From Prostheceraeus crozeri (taxonomy: Eukaryota > Platyhelminthes > Polycladida > Euryleptidae), in contig CAJQUW010011531.1 of NCBI GenBank assembly GCA_907163375.1, positions 124,001 through 188,000 of the forward strand: a stretch of 64,000 nt of DNA. The letters run 5' to 3'. Positions 8,714-17,590 of the stretch are shown one piece after another (the stretch's first letter is position 1; every line of letters starts with the position of its first letter). A model generated the notes under the pieces. The model did not search any database, was not told the DNA's origin, and was given only the letters and a program-made list of their open reading frames with translations. Position numbers and translations under genes: made by a program.

Positions 8714-10751
8714 ATGCATGACGAACATGCTAAAGCGCTGAGTCGCATCTGCCGTCGATGTGGTTGCTGTTGGCACATTATCTTCTAAAATGGTTCATAT
8801 ATCGCAATCTTGGGTGGAGGACTATTTACAAATTTGGAATGTCGATTTATCTCACGACGACAAGGAATATGCACCGAGTGTATTGTGCAAGACTTGTTAC
8901 ACAAACCTAAAAGATTTGAAGAACGACAGGCAAGTCAAGGTTGGGGCCAATTGCAGATCGAATAAGCAATATACTTTCTTCGGTATTTATAGAAACACTA
9001 GCATGACACGATCTGATGAGACTATTTGCAAGCCAGATGCACCTTGCTATACTTGCAGTTTATTAATTGATCATAAAAGCCGCTCCTTGAATGAACAGAG
9101 ACAATTTTCCAAAAAACAAAAATCAGGTAGAAAGAGAGCAGCACAAACTAGTTCTCCAGTTAAACTGGACTGCTCAAAATGTGTAAAAGTGTTGTCATCG
9201 ACTGAGCTGGAGTTTCCCGAGCGGCATCAAGGCGGCGGTCCTACTCAAACATTACATAATATCTGTAGCTCAATTAAAAAGTCACAGCTTTCAGATCAAA
9301 TTGCATCCAGCATCTGTTCTGACAAAATCAGATCCTCTGACTCCGCTTGCAGCTCCACAAGTTTGAGTCGGGTAAGAGGCCCTCCACTTAAACTCCACTT
9401 TACTGATGACTCTAAATTACAAAAGAGAATGGATATTCGCAGTTTGATCGGATTGAAAAGTTTATCTAACTGTATTTTGAACAATATCCTAAAGCGATTA
9501 AATTCAGTTATTGGAATTGATGTTAAGTTTCCTAGTATGTCAGCATTTTATGCATCACGTGATGCAAGCCTTAGTCGATTTTTTAGTTGCACTGATGAAA
9601 TTGAGTTTGAATGTGATAGTGGAAGTGATGAAAAGGTGAAGAGATATTTACCGTTTGTTTTTTGCAACGACATTGTTGGTTTGATAGCAGAGTGGACGAC
9701 TGACAGTCTTGACGAAAATGATTTGATAGTAAAAATGTCTGTTGACCACGGTCAAGAATTTCTCAAGGTTGGTGGTCAAATCATAAATTAGCCTGAGTTT
9801 TCGAATTCTCCTTTAGAGTTATTGATTATTGAGTCCAGACAAAATTTGCTCACCATATTCTCCATTGATTTATTTCGCTTACTTTTCGAAAACCCTCGAC
9901 TCAAGGTTATCCTTGTAGCGGATAACAAGTGTCTACAATTGATGTTCGGCATTAGTACTGGTCGTTCCAAGCATCCGTATGTCTTTTGTACTTGGGTCAA
10001 CGGCTCCTTTTCGGTGAATAATGCTCTACGTTCAGGGAAATTTCATGATGAACAACTCGAAAAGCTCATATCTGAATATGATTCTGTTAAAAGAAAAGCA
10101 AAAGAATGCTTCAATTGCATTTCATCCTCAATCTTTAGCTCAGAGACACCGAATTTGTACAAATGTGCAATACCGATTTTGCATGTTATGTTGGGAAAAG
10201 TACAGAATTTGTTCAGCAAAATTGAAATTGAATTGTCTGCAGAGGAGAAGTCGACAATTGATAGACTATTGTTCAGATTAGGGGCGCATCGATCCTCCTA
10301 TCATGGCAAGGCTTTCGAAGGCCGCGGCGTTCGAATGATCTTGGAAAATATTGACCAGTTTCCTCAGTGCTTTACCCGAACGTCTGCCTGTACAGCATTG
10401 CGTAGATTCAAAGACGTCATGGACAACTGTCGCGGTGTCTTGCGTAAGAACGATTATTTGAATTCAATAATTGAATTCAAAGAAGCTTTACGTCAGGCTA
10501 GAATTGAGCCTTTTTTGAAGACGCATCTTTTGGATCATGTTCAAGAATCTTTTTCAATTCTAGAAGAGCTGTGTCCTTTTCCTGATACAGGCTTGGGATG
10601 GACTGGTGAGCAGGCTATCGAGTCGATTCACCATCACTTTGCTCAAACATGGCAAAGATACAAAAAGCTCCCCGGATTCTCTAAGAGACAACTGATGAAA
10701 GCAGTTATTGATTTTAATTACACACGTTTCCTCACAGCTTTCTCTTCTTAG
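8714..10751 (+). pseudogene. Transposase-like protein of an uncharacterised multicopy family
   Basis: An ATG at 8714 opens a frame with ICRRC; after a frameshift near 8775 the frame of 8760-9791 continues with VLCKTC, together a CxxC...CxxC zinc-binding N-terminus. A single TAG at 9789-9791 separates 8760-9791 from 9822-10751, which are in one frame. The later part has a Asp-containing VDHGQEFLKV, a second Asp in VADNKCLQLMFGIS, SSYHGKAFEG and, near the end, WTGEQAIESIHHHF. This is the signature of a large family of unnamed, repeated proteins in cnidarians and other invertebrates. I infer a DDE-type transposase with the two Asp and the Glu of the FEG segment as candidates. Broken by one frameshift and one stop. 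Confidence 0.65.
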
Positions 10752-10783
10752 AATTTTGTGAATGTGCAATAGATTTCATTCGA

Positions 10784-11497
10784 GTCGCAAAAATCTATTT
10801 TTCCTCAGCAAAAGATATACTCGAAAACTAATTATTACAGTAAGATGATACAGTCGATTATGCTAGAAGTACACGATAGTTTCTTCTAAAACGTTTTGGA
10901 CATGTTAACAATATAATGAAGAATCAACATGTGAAATCTAATTTCATTCGGATTTGGTTATCATTGATTTCTTCTGATAGGCAAAAAGGTTGTTATTTTT
11001 TTGCTCAAAATATATAATTTTTCATTGTTACGTGCATATCTCAAAAGTATGACGATAGAATCGTTTTATATGGATATATAAGCTATATTATGACATTAGA
11101 AGTCTATCTAAACTTTTGGAATGAAATTCGGATTTTTATTTAATGGAATATACTGACTTCAACATAGTATACTACTTATAAGTAGTATTTTGAGTAAAAT
11201 TCTAATTTGCAGGGCAATAACACAATAGAATTTTCTCCAAATTCATGAGTATCCTCCTTTTAACAAGTTATGTTGATACCATGTTTCAAATACGTATTCG
11301 GATTTCATTATGACTGTCAAAATTACTCGTAAACCTAGTGAGTAGTATGAAATGCACATAAATGTGAAATATTTGAAAACTGCACGACTGATTTTTATAA
11401 AATTTAGTGTGTGATATCCTATGACTATGACAATGTCGCATGCAAAAGATAAAGCCATTCTGATTTTTTTCATTTATCCGTAAAATATTCACATGTG
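10784..11497 (-). repeat. Right long terminal inverted repeat of the nested transposon
   Basis: Reverse complement of 7749-8438 with one small extra segment containing a short palindrome near 11165-11195. Confidence 0.9.
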
Positions 11498-11535
11498 AAC
11501 AGGCTACGAGACGTTTCCGCTTCTTATGCAAGTTA

Positions 11536-11997
11536 ATGAATTGGTTTTCTGATGCAGAGCTAGAGAGAGTCGTTCAAGAAAACGGTGATGAACGCACTGT
11601 TGCAGCATTTCGTGGGGTGTTTTCCATTGAAAATATGCCCACAGTTTTACCAAAACCACCCTCATTCATTATCATGAATACTGATACAGCACACTTACCT
11701 GGCAAACACTGGAAAGTTTTATTTATTGATAATGACTATTGTGGTGAAATCTTTGATTCATTGGCCTTACCAAACTGTGGTTATGTTACACGTTTCATGA
11801 ACCGTCATTCACGAAAATGGATTTGCAATGCTTTGGCCTATTAACATCCCTTGTCTTCAACATCTGGAGCATATGCCCTCTACTTTGTAATACAACGACT
11901 ACATTATGCCTCTTTACATGACATTTGTAAACATTTTTCACATGATACCCTTGTCAATGAAAAGCGCATTCACAACTTTTATAAAAGCCTTCAATAA
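11536..11997 (+). pseudogene. Adenain-like cysteine protease, inactivated
   Basis: The start ATG overlaps the displaced capsid stop by one base. The His-Trp pair of the adenovirus protease family is at H58-W59 (GKHWKVLFID), followed by EIFDS with a candidate acidic partner. An in-frame TAA at 11842-11844 stops translation after 102 codons. The frame then stays open to TAA 11995-11997. In that part, the segment that normally carries the nucleophile before GAYALYF reads T-S-G: the catalytic Cys is Ser110. In the family this enzyme matures capsid precursors. A stop and a lost nucleophile both argue for inactivity. Confidence 0.85.
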
Positions 11998-12114
11998 ATA
12001 TGTACGATTAAAATTTGTTTTCTTTATTATACTTCAATGGAAAAGTGGATGATGTGATTGATTATGTTGTATTTAGTCATCAAACATGAATAGGTAGAGA
12101 TAAGAAGACATTGT

Positions 12115-12447
12115 TCACTTGTCACACTCCTGCTTATGAGTGTTGGTTTGTTGAAGGTAAGTCATTATGCAAGGATGTATACGTTCTCTATACTTGTTCC
12201 AACTTGAGGATGTAAAATGTATAGCACCATATTGATCATGAAGAGCAATGAAATCTCGTCGAATAATGAATAGACGTCCACCTAGAGGGATATAGTACAT
12301 TGGATGAGGCATTATATGTGAAGCATCGTGGAGGTTATCCATTTGAAAAGGTGATAAACTTATTTTAGCTTGTCGATGAGTATCGTAAAAGGTAATGCGT
12401 CGAGCCTTCCATGTAACGTGACACTGAGAAGAGAGCTTGGAAATCAT
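12115..12447 (-). CDS. Hypothetical Polinton protein, opposite strand
   Basis: A 110-codon intact frame, the only clear minus-strand frame in the central part. It is divergent from the nuclease-like gene at 12491 with a 43-bp gap. The product is mixed polar with no visible signal, membrane segment or metal-binding motif. Not recognised. Confidence 0.45.
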   Translation of the reverse strand: MISKLSSQCHVTWKARRITFYDTHRQAKISLSPFQMDNLHDASHIMPHPMYYIPLGGRLFIIRRDFIALHDQYGAIHFTSSSWNKYRERIHPCIMTYLQQTNTHKQECDK

Positions 12448-12469
12448 GGTTAGTTTTAGTCTTCTCGTT

Positions 12470-12478
12470 TAAGCAAAG
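12470..12478 (+). promoter_or_regulatory. TAAGCAAAG motif, copy 3
   Basis: It lies between divergent genes, 12 bp before the ATG at 12491. Here it is not tied to a stop codon of an upstream plus-strand gene, which argues that the motif itself is selected. Confidence 0.45.
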
Positions 12479-12490
12479 CATTCATAAGAA

Positions 12491-13057
12491 ATGGACGAGG
12501 CCATGTTAAGATTCATCATCATATTATCATTTGCAATAGTGACATTAGCGGGACGAGGATTAGATGACGCAGTTCGTCTCATCAAATCACCTATTCATGC
12601 AACAAGACCTATTGAAGATGTAATTCTTTCTGGCATAGCCGATCCTTGGCAAACTCATGCTTACAAACTTCAGATTTTACGTCAGCGAATAGGTAATGCG
12701 TGGGAAATGGTTTTTACAGATCATGGCTTTAGGCGATCGCCTGTAGACGGCATCGATTTGATCAATCCTGTACGTCGCATCGCAATGGAATTAAAAAATA
12801 TCTGTCGTGTGAGCTCATCAATAAAACGTGAAATGTTTCATGCCCTTAAAGATTTTAAACGTAGAAGACCAAGATATCAAGTAATATTTGGTTGTATAAA
12901 CTATCGCAATATGAAAGAAGGTGGTACAAGCATACTTAGGGGAGTACATTATGTGAAAGGGCAATCACTCTTAACCAAATTCCTAGGACGACAAAAAGTG
13001 CCTACTGTGAACAGATTGAAAGCAGCAGTTCGTTATGTCATGCGACATAACGCCTAA
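12491..13057 (+). CDS. PD-(D/E)XK restriction-endonuclease-like protein
   Basis: An intact 188-residue frame. After a hydrophobic N-terminus (about residues 6-20, possibly a signal peptide or anchor) comes a helical region, and then D89 in GIDLIN followed by MELKN with E100 and K102. This is the D-x(10)-E-x-K active site of PD-(D/E)XK nucleases. The following SSSIKREMFHALKDFKRR-RPRY-VIFGCIN-GGT pattern resembles the Eco47II/Sau96I-type restriction enzyme family as I remember it. No methyltransferase partner is visible. It is expressed toward the penton-like gene, with the TAAGCAAA motif on both sides. Roles in processing replication intermediates, or in attack on competing DNA, are inference. 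Confidence 0.65.
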   Translation: MDEAMLRFIIILSFAIVTLAGRGLDDAVRLIKSPIHATRPIEDVILSGIADPWQTHAYKLQILRQRIGNAWEMVFTDHGFRRSPVDGIDLINPVRRIAMELKNICRVSSSIKREMFHALKDFKRRRPRYQVIFGCINYRNMKEGGTSILRGVHYVKGQSLLTKFLGRQKVPTVNRLKAAVRYVMRHNA

Positions 13058-13063
13058 GCAAAC
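13055..13063 (+). promoter_or_regulatory. TAAGCAAAC motif, copy 4
   Basis: It begins at the stop of the nuclease-like gene and ends 24 bp before the ATG at 13088. Confidence 0.4.
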
Positions 13064-13087
13064 GACGCTTTATGTTGATACTTTAAC

Positions 13088-14026
13088 ATGGAGTTTACAG
13101 CAGTGTTTCCCAGTAATACTCAACCTGAGCGCTATGAAAATACAGCTGCCGAGTTTGAGACCCATTTAACACAGCCGATTGACTTAAATGGTGATTGGGA
13201 AGTAGCCTTGCAAGATTTGAGCTATGTGAATAATATAAGAACCGTTGCAAATGAAGAGATTACATTAGACACTGCAACGAATCAAGACTTGTACTTTCCA
13301 AAACTAAAGCGAAATGATAAAGTACATACCTACAACTTGAATGAACATGCAGCAGAGTGGAATTCTATTCCTACAGTAAACACCCGTCGGGGAAAGCGAG
13401 CTGTTGATCAGATTGGAGATGGTCCTACTTTAATTATCACTGCAGATACAGACATACTCATTGCTAAAAATGCTTCACCACTGAAATGGAAACAACCTAC
13501 AAACCCATCATTCCGTCATCGTTTAGAGCAATCATACTATTGTATGAAAATTCAACGCCTATTGAATGTTATGAATGATTTGGCAAAGGATCTATGGTTC
13601 TGGCACATGGATCCAAATCTACATAAAGCTAAATTCTACATGAGGCCGACTACTATTTCCTACGGATTTTATGTGAGTGGAGCTCTGCAAAAGATATTGA
13701 ATTTTAAATCTAGTTTCTTTCTACCCATCACAAAATTTTCAGAAGTAAAAGGAAGTGGTGCCTTCCCTTTGAGAGCTCAAGTGTCCATGAAAGTATCAAA
13801 GCAGATTAAGAAATATCCACATTGGTACAGGAGAAAATTTAATATTGCCCTACTTCCCCTTGATCGCATGCATGAGCGCTTTGTGCTTTTTAAATCTGGT
13901 ACTGTTGACGACTTGATCAAGCAGGTAAATGAAATAAATGGATTATCTATGTCCATCACTGGAGCATACATGACTCTCGGACATGACTATGATAGTGAAA
14001 TGCAAGACATTCTTCTTTATATATGA
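13088..14026 (+). CDS. Penton-like minor capsid protein
   Basis: An intact 312-residue frame. The N-terminus (FPSNTQPERYENTAAEF, then DLNGDWEVAL at about residues 32-41) is the hallmark start of the Polinton/adintovirus minor capsid (penton) protein, a single jelly-roll fold placed at capsid vertices. The C-terminal ~150 residues are less familiar and do not show the usual penton continuation, so this may be a variant or a vertex/fibre-related paralogue. It shares its upstream motif with neighbouring structural genes. No damage seen. Confidence 0.65.
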   Translation: MEFTAVFPSNTQPERYENTAAEFETHLTQPIDLNGDWEVALQDLSYVNNIRTVANEEITLDTATNQDLYFPKLKRNDKVHTYNLNEHAAEWNSIPTVNTRRGKRAVDQIGDGPTLIITADTDILIAKNASPLKWKQPTNPSFRHRLEQSYYCMKIQRLLNVMNDLAKDLWFWHMDPNLHKAKFYMRPTTISYGFYVSGALQKILNFKSSFFLPITKFSEVKGSGAFPLRAQVSMKVSKQIKKYPHWYRRKFNIALLPLDRMHERFVLFKSGTVDDLIKQVNEINGLSMSITGAYMTLGHDYDSEMQDILLYI

Positions 14027-14139
14027 GAATAATGCATTGTGATTAATAAATGGCTGTCGTCCAATGAGAGAGCGCGAAGCAGGGAGAGAGAATCTATGTA
14101 AGTGCGGTGCAATGACCATTTCCTCATAATATCATTAAA

Positions 14140-14517
14140 ATGAATACACCGTCGAATACCTATGCCCTACTCATGCCAAATGCCCTACACAAGAGGCAAG
14201 TGAAAATTATTTACGATGTTGAGGTCGAGCCGCTACAGTTGGACGAGGAAACTATCATCATTTCCGACGATGAATGCATCACCATCTCCGATGATGAGAC
14301 GGAGAAGTTAGAGGTGGACTATGGTGACTGTGAAATTCTACGAGGTGCATTCCTCAGTGTCTCGGCAAAAGACATAGTAAATGAGAGTGATATTAACATT
14401 TTACGAGGTTGGCAAGAGCTCTTCTCCTCAGATAGCCAACCTCGTAACGAAGAGGAGTTCGATTATGTTAATGTTATGTTTCGCCTGGTAGTGAAACGTA
14501 TTGCCGCTTTGGAATAA
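14140..14517 (+). CDS. Acidic protein with two SUMO-interacting-type motifs
   Basis: An intact 125-residue frame. Residues about 37-56 contain two consecutive hydrophobic-acidic motifs, TIIISDDE and CITISDDE, each matching the classic I/V-I-x-I/V-S-D-D-E SUMO-binding consensus with a phosphorylatable Ser. The rest is acidic and unrecognised. Paired motifs of this kind recruit SUMOylated host proteins, for instance at nuclear bodies. A host-interaction role is inferred from motif alone. Confidence 0.5.
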   Translation: MNTPSNTYALLMPNALHKRQVKIIYDVEVEPLQLDEETIIISDDECITISDDETEKLEVDYGDCEILRGAFLSVSAKDIVNESDINILRGWQELFSSDSQPRNEEEFDYVNVMFRLVVKRIAALE

Positions 14518-14789
14518 ATGTGGATCATGACAGTCTTGTTTTTCCTTCATATATACTACATGGCTTCGAAATGATCATCGAGTAAGCATATAGTCGATTG
14601 AGAGTTATTGTTAGAATAAGATATCCTATCATCTAGACACTTAACATATTTACTAGAAATCATTCAACATATGAAAAATGATTTTAGGTGAATCAATTGA
14701 AGAATGTAACTTACTTTCAGCACTCAAAGCTTGTTCAAACTTTATATTTCATCTAAGGGTTAACATTAACTTGTGCTATATAAAACCTT

Positions 14790-15720
14790 AGATCCCTAAA
14801 TCTAACCGTAGATGACCCTATCCTTCAGATGATGAACTTTAGGACTTCTGATGTGTGATACGACCAACGTGATGGTCTTAGTGTTATTAAATGTCACTGA
14901 TGCTTCACATACTTCTCTTGCCTTCATTTCATCAATTTTTCACCCATCCACTGAGTTATACGGGCTTGGAACCGTCATGAAAGCAAATGAGTTTCAGGCC
15001 CCATTATGGGTAGCCTCGCAAAGGCTCATGGATCATTCACGGAAAAAGGCAATGAAGCAGTGTGCTGTGTGTATGTGTGAGTGTGTATGTCTTCATGTTT
15101 TAAAGAAAGGATGTTCTTCACTCACATTTATGTTTAGGTCCAAACCATCTTCCCTCTTTTAGCATGTTGGATTGTCTTTGATGACTAACTATTGTTGCTT
15201 TCTTCACATAGTCAATCGTTTCTAGACAATCGGAAATCTTCCTTGGATCACCTGTCTTGATTGCGATGGAGTAGTACCTTTATGACAACTCCATGATTGT
15301 GTTCTTTTCTTTCTTTTGACGAATCACTAATTCAGCTTCTGTCTCACTCATGATGCAGGATCACTACACTGTAACAATGCTCAGTATAAAGTGAATTTCT
15401 ATAAAGTGCTACCTCCTTATATCTTGTCGTAGGAAACCTGAGCCCTGGATGTCGAACTTTAGGACTTATGATGTGTGGCATGACATAGCGATTTATTCTC
15501 CCTGACCCTATGTTGGCAGTCAACAATTTTCATGATAAGAGATTGAACGTCATCTTAACGAAGAGAGAAGTCTGGTGTGTTGCATGTGGTGCAAGGGTGG
15601 CCTCCCATTTTATCATTTATTCTTCCCCTCTGTATTCCATATCCGAAGATATGTGACGGGCTTGGGACCGCTTTAGCTGCATTAGAAGGTAGCCCTCAAG
15701 AGGGCTCATGGGGCGTTCTC
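14790..15720. repeat. Diverged direct duplication near the right end of the Polinton
   Basis: Segment 14790-15050 and segment 15415-15720 are diverged copies about 620 bp apart; both contain GAACTTTAGGACTT-TGATGTGTG and, about 100-250 bp on, GGCTTGG-ACCG and GGCTCATGG. The second copy forms the 3' part of the minus-strand coiled-coil gene, and a third, inverted copy lies at 1335-1455. Otherwise 14520-15690 holds no convincing gene. Confidence 0.65.
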
Positions 15721-16892
15721 CGTCCACCGACACTACTACTGTCACTTCCACGACTACTGCAAGAACTCTGAAAGGAAAATAATAGGAGATAAGATAGGGT
15801 GAAGAAGTGATTGTGTTGAAAAGACTTGCTGGGAACCTTCTTTCTAACTTTTCTGACGACAAAGTCATCAAGTTCTCCATTAATATTCATCGTCATGTGG
15901 AGGCAGTGAACTCCAACCCCCTCGTAACACGACTGCGTTTCATTCAAATCGCTGGAGATGGTGGGGACATCACATACGTTATTTTTAAAGAGGGGAAGAT
16001 GAACCTTGTATACCCTCCTTTTTCGACACTTCTCACGCTCTTGCAACCACTCAACTTCCGACAACAACCTCTTATTAATTCCTTTCACCTCCTCTGTCTC
16101 TTTCACCACACTTCGCATCTCCTCAATCTCTCCATCCTTCCTCAACAAGCTCGCCTCCAAACTGTTAGTCTTACTCGCCTTCTTCAACAGCTCACTTCTC
16201 TCCTCCATCCATTCTTTCTCCATCAGTCTTAACCTTTCCAACTCCACTCTCGTCTCCTTAAAGCTTTCCACCTTCACCCTCAACTGCTCACTCATCGTCA
16301 ATAACCTTTTATTCGTCTCCTCAACCGCTCTCACTCGACCCTTCATCTTCACGTACTTATCCCTCGTGTTCCCTTCATCCCTCCGAGGCGATGATGCCGC
16401 CAACGGCTTTCCCACTTCCTGACTCTCCCTGTCTTTCTTTTCCTGAGCGTCCCACTCTTCCTTCAAATCACCTATATCCCCAAACAATTCTTCCATCACC
16501 TCATCCAAATCAACCTCATCAGTCTTCCTAATTCTTGCCCTCAGCTCCACTTCCTTAGTCGCATGCTCATCACTCTTCTCAGCCATCCCCTTCGCAATCG
16601 AAGCTACATCCTTATCATTCTCCTCCATTGCCAACAACATCCCCTCAAACCATGACTTAAACCCCTTCTCCCCGATGTTCCCAGTCTGACACTGCAACTG
16701 CGCCTTCAGAAACTCTACCTCATTCTCCATCGCACATATCCGACAAGACACACACAGCCTCAACATCACCTTCCTCTCATGGTCCATCGTCCCCTCTATA
16801 GCTTTCAGGTGCTTTTTAAGGTCGCTGCCTCGTGCGATGCGGCCACAACTGCATTTGCCGACAAGCATCCTAGCATTGCACTGCTTAGTCAT
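15696..16892 (-). CDS. Polinton terminal protein: Cys-rich N-terminus plus coiled coil
   Basis: Reads away from the right terminal repeat and its TATA box. The N-terminal ~55 residues hold a CSCG-x(9)-KKHLK pattern (C14, C16, H28) and CVSCRIC (C47, C50, C53), likely zinc-binding. Residues ~55-130 are acidic, and ~170-300 form a long charged coiled coil. The last ~90 codons (below about 16013) change character to hydrophobic and Ser-rich. A GTATAC donor at 16008-16013 and a strong polypyrimidine acceptor (TTTCAG, complement of 15768-15773) would remove 246 bp in frame. In many Polintons the polymerase gene occupies this terminal position. No polymerase motif is seen. Confidence 0.6.
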   Translation of the reverse strand: MTKQCNARMLVGKCSCGRIARGSDLKKHLKAIEGTMDHERKVMLRLCVSCRICAMENEVEFLKAQLQCQTGNIGEKGFKSWFEGMLLAMEENDKDVASIAKGMAEKSDEHATKEVELRARIRKTDEVDLDEVMEELFGDIGDLKEEWDAQEKKDRESQEVGKPLAASSPRRDEGNTRDKYVKMKGRVRAVEETNKRLLTMSEQLRVKVESFKETRVELERLRLMEKEWMEERSELLKKASKTNSLEASLLRKDGEIEEMRSVVKETEEVKGINKRLLSEVEWLQEREKCRKRRVYKVHLPLFKNNVCDVPTISSDLNETQSCYEGVGVHCLHMTMNINGELDDFVVRKVRKKVPSKSFQHNHFFTLSYLLLFSFQSSCSSRGSDSSSVGGRRTPHEPS

Positions 16893-17124
16893 TGTAAAGA
16901 TTCTGTAAAGATAGGGTAAATTTTGATAGAAAGTGTTTATAGGATGCTACTTGCTGATATGCATTGAAAGACTAAGTCACCAAACATTTGATAGCAAACG
17001 TTGGAATAAAATCGTCAGCCAAATTTAGAGAGTATGATTACTAGCTTTATCCTACAACCCAAAGTTTGATAGCAAACCTTGTCAGAGCACTCACCGCTCG
17101 TCTTGCAACTTGAGACAGGAATGA

Positions 17125-17590
17125 AGTTGAAAGAGATGCAACGGTTTATATACCCTTCCAACACAAATCCATGATTCAGACCTTCCTTATTTGGCCAAGC
17201 GTTTTGCAATGGAGATGTCTAGTAGCCACCCATGACAAGATAGCTAAGACTCAACCGATTGGCGCTCAAAGTGCTACGTTGAGAACTGTGTCAAATGCCC
17301 AACATGAGTTGCCCCAGAGGTTTCCGTCCAAAATATGACACACTCCCTTGCCACACTTATCACTACGGCATCATCCGCCGTCCCGAAGGAACAAACACCC
17401 TGTCATTGGAATATTGCAGCGAAACTCTCCGTACCATGCTCGCTTTCAGTGAAAAGCCGCTTGTATAATGTAAAGACATGAGAAGACTGGCTCGTACACA
17501 CTTATGCATGCCTTCATTGACTTCAGCAGGGTCGAAAACCCCAGAAAACCTCAAAAAACAGTGAATTTAAATTTTTCAACTTTTTAGCAC
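17125..17590 (-). repeat. Right terminal inverted repeat of the Polinton
   Basis: This is the reverse complement of the left terminal repeat, lacking the 565-bp insert. It includes the inward-facing TATA box at 17145-17152. The recognisable match to the left arm runs out at 17578 only because the window starts there; the terminus may be at about 17590. Confidence 0.88.
17145..17152 (-). promoter_or_regulatory. TATA box in the right terminal repeat
   Basis: This is the mirror copy of the left TATA box. It faces inward toward the minus-strand coiled-coil gene, whose ATG is at 16892. The roughly 250 bp between them would be a leader. Confidence 0.6.

Larger units (their letters stand above)
7749..11497 (+). 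mobile_element. Nested DNA transposon with ~700-bp terminal inverted repeats
   Basis: The ends are perfectly inverted starting CACATGTGAATATT, and the insertion is flanked by a 4-bp duplication AACA (7745-7748 and 11498-11501). The arms are about 7749-8438 and 10784-11497, over 95% alike by eye, the right one carrying a ~25-bp extra segment near 11157. Removing the element and one AACA restores capsid codon continuity, which fixes the boundaries. The interior holds one transposase-like gene. Superfamily is not assigned. Confidence 0.92.
1..17590. mobile_element. Polinton/Maverick (adintovirus-like) element, degraded, without PolB
   Basis: The two ends are inverted copies of each other (roughly 1-375 plus 940-1020 against 17125-17578), and the interior carries the diagnostic Polinton set: rve integrase with chromodomain, A32-type packaging ATPase, adenain-like protease, double-jelly-roll-type major capsid protein and a penton-like protein. 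The window opens inside or at the left terminus, so the left target duplication cannot be seen. The right terminus is placed at about 17590 because the inverted complement there would begin with AG, as many Polintons do; that placement is inference. Without the nested 3.75-kb transposon the element is about 13.8 kb. No reading frame resembling the family's protein-primed DNA polymerase B was found. Multiple stops, frameshifts and lost catalytic residues show that this copy is not functional. Confidence 0.93.

Noticed and set aside
15768-16013. A definite intron in the coiled-coil gene
   Set aside because: Splice-like signals are good, but the interval is a multiple of three and fully open, so it may simply be coding.
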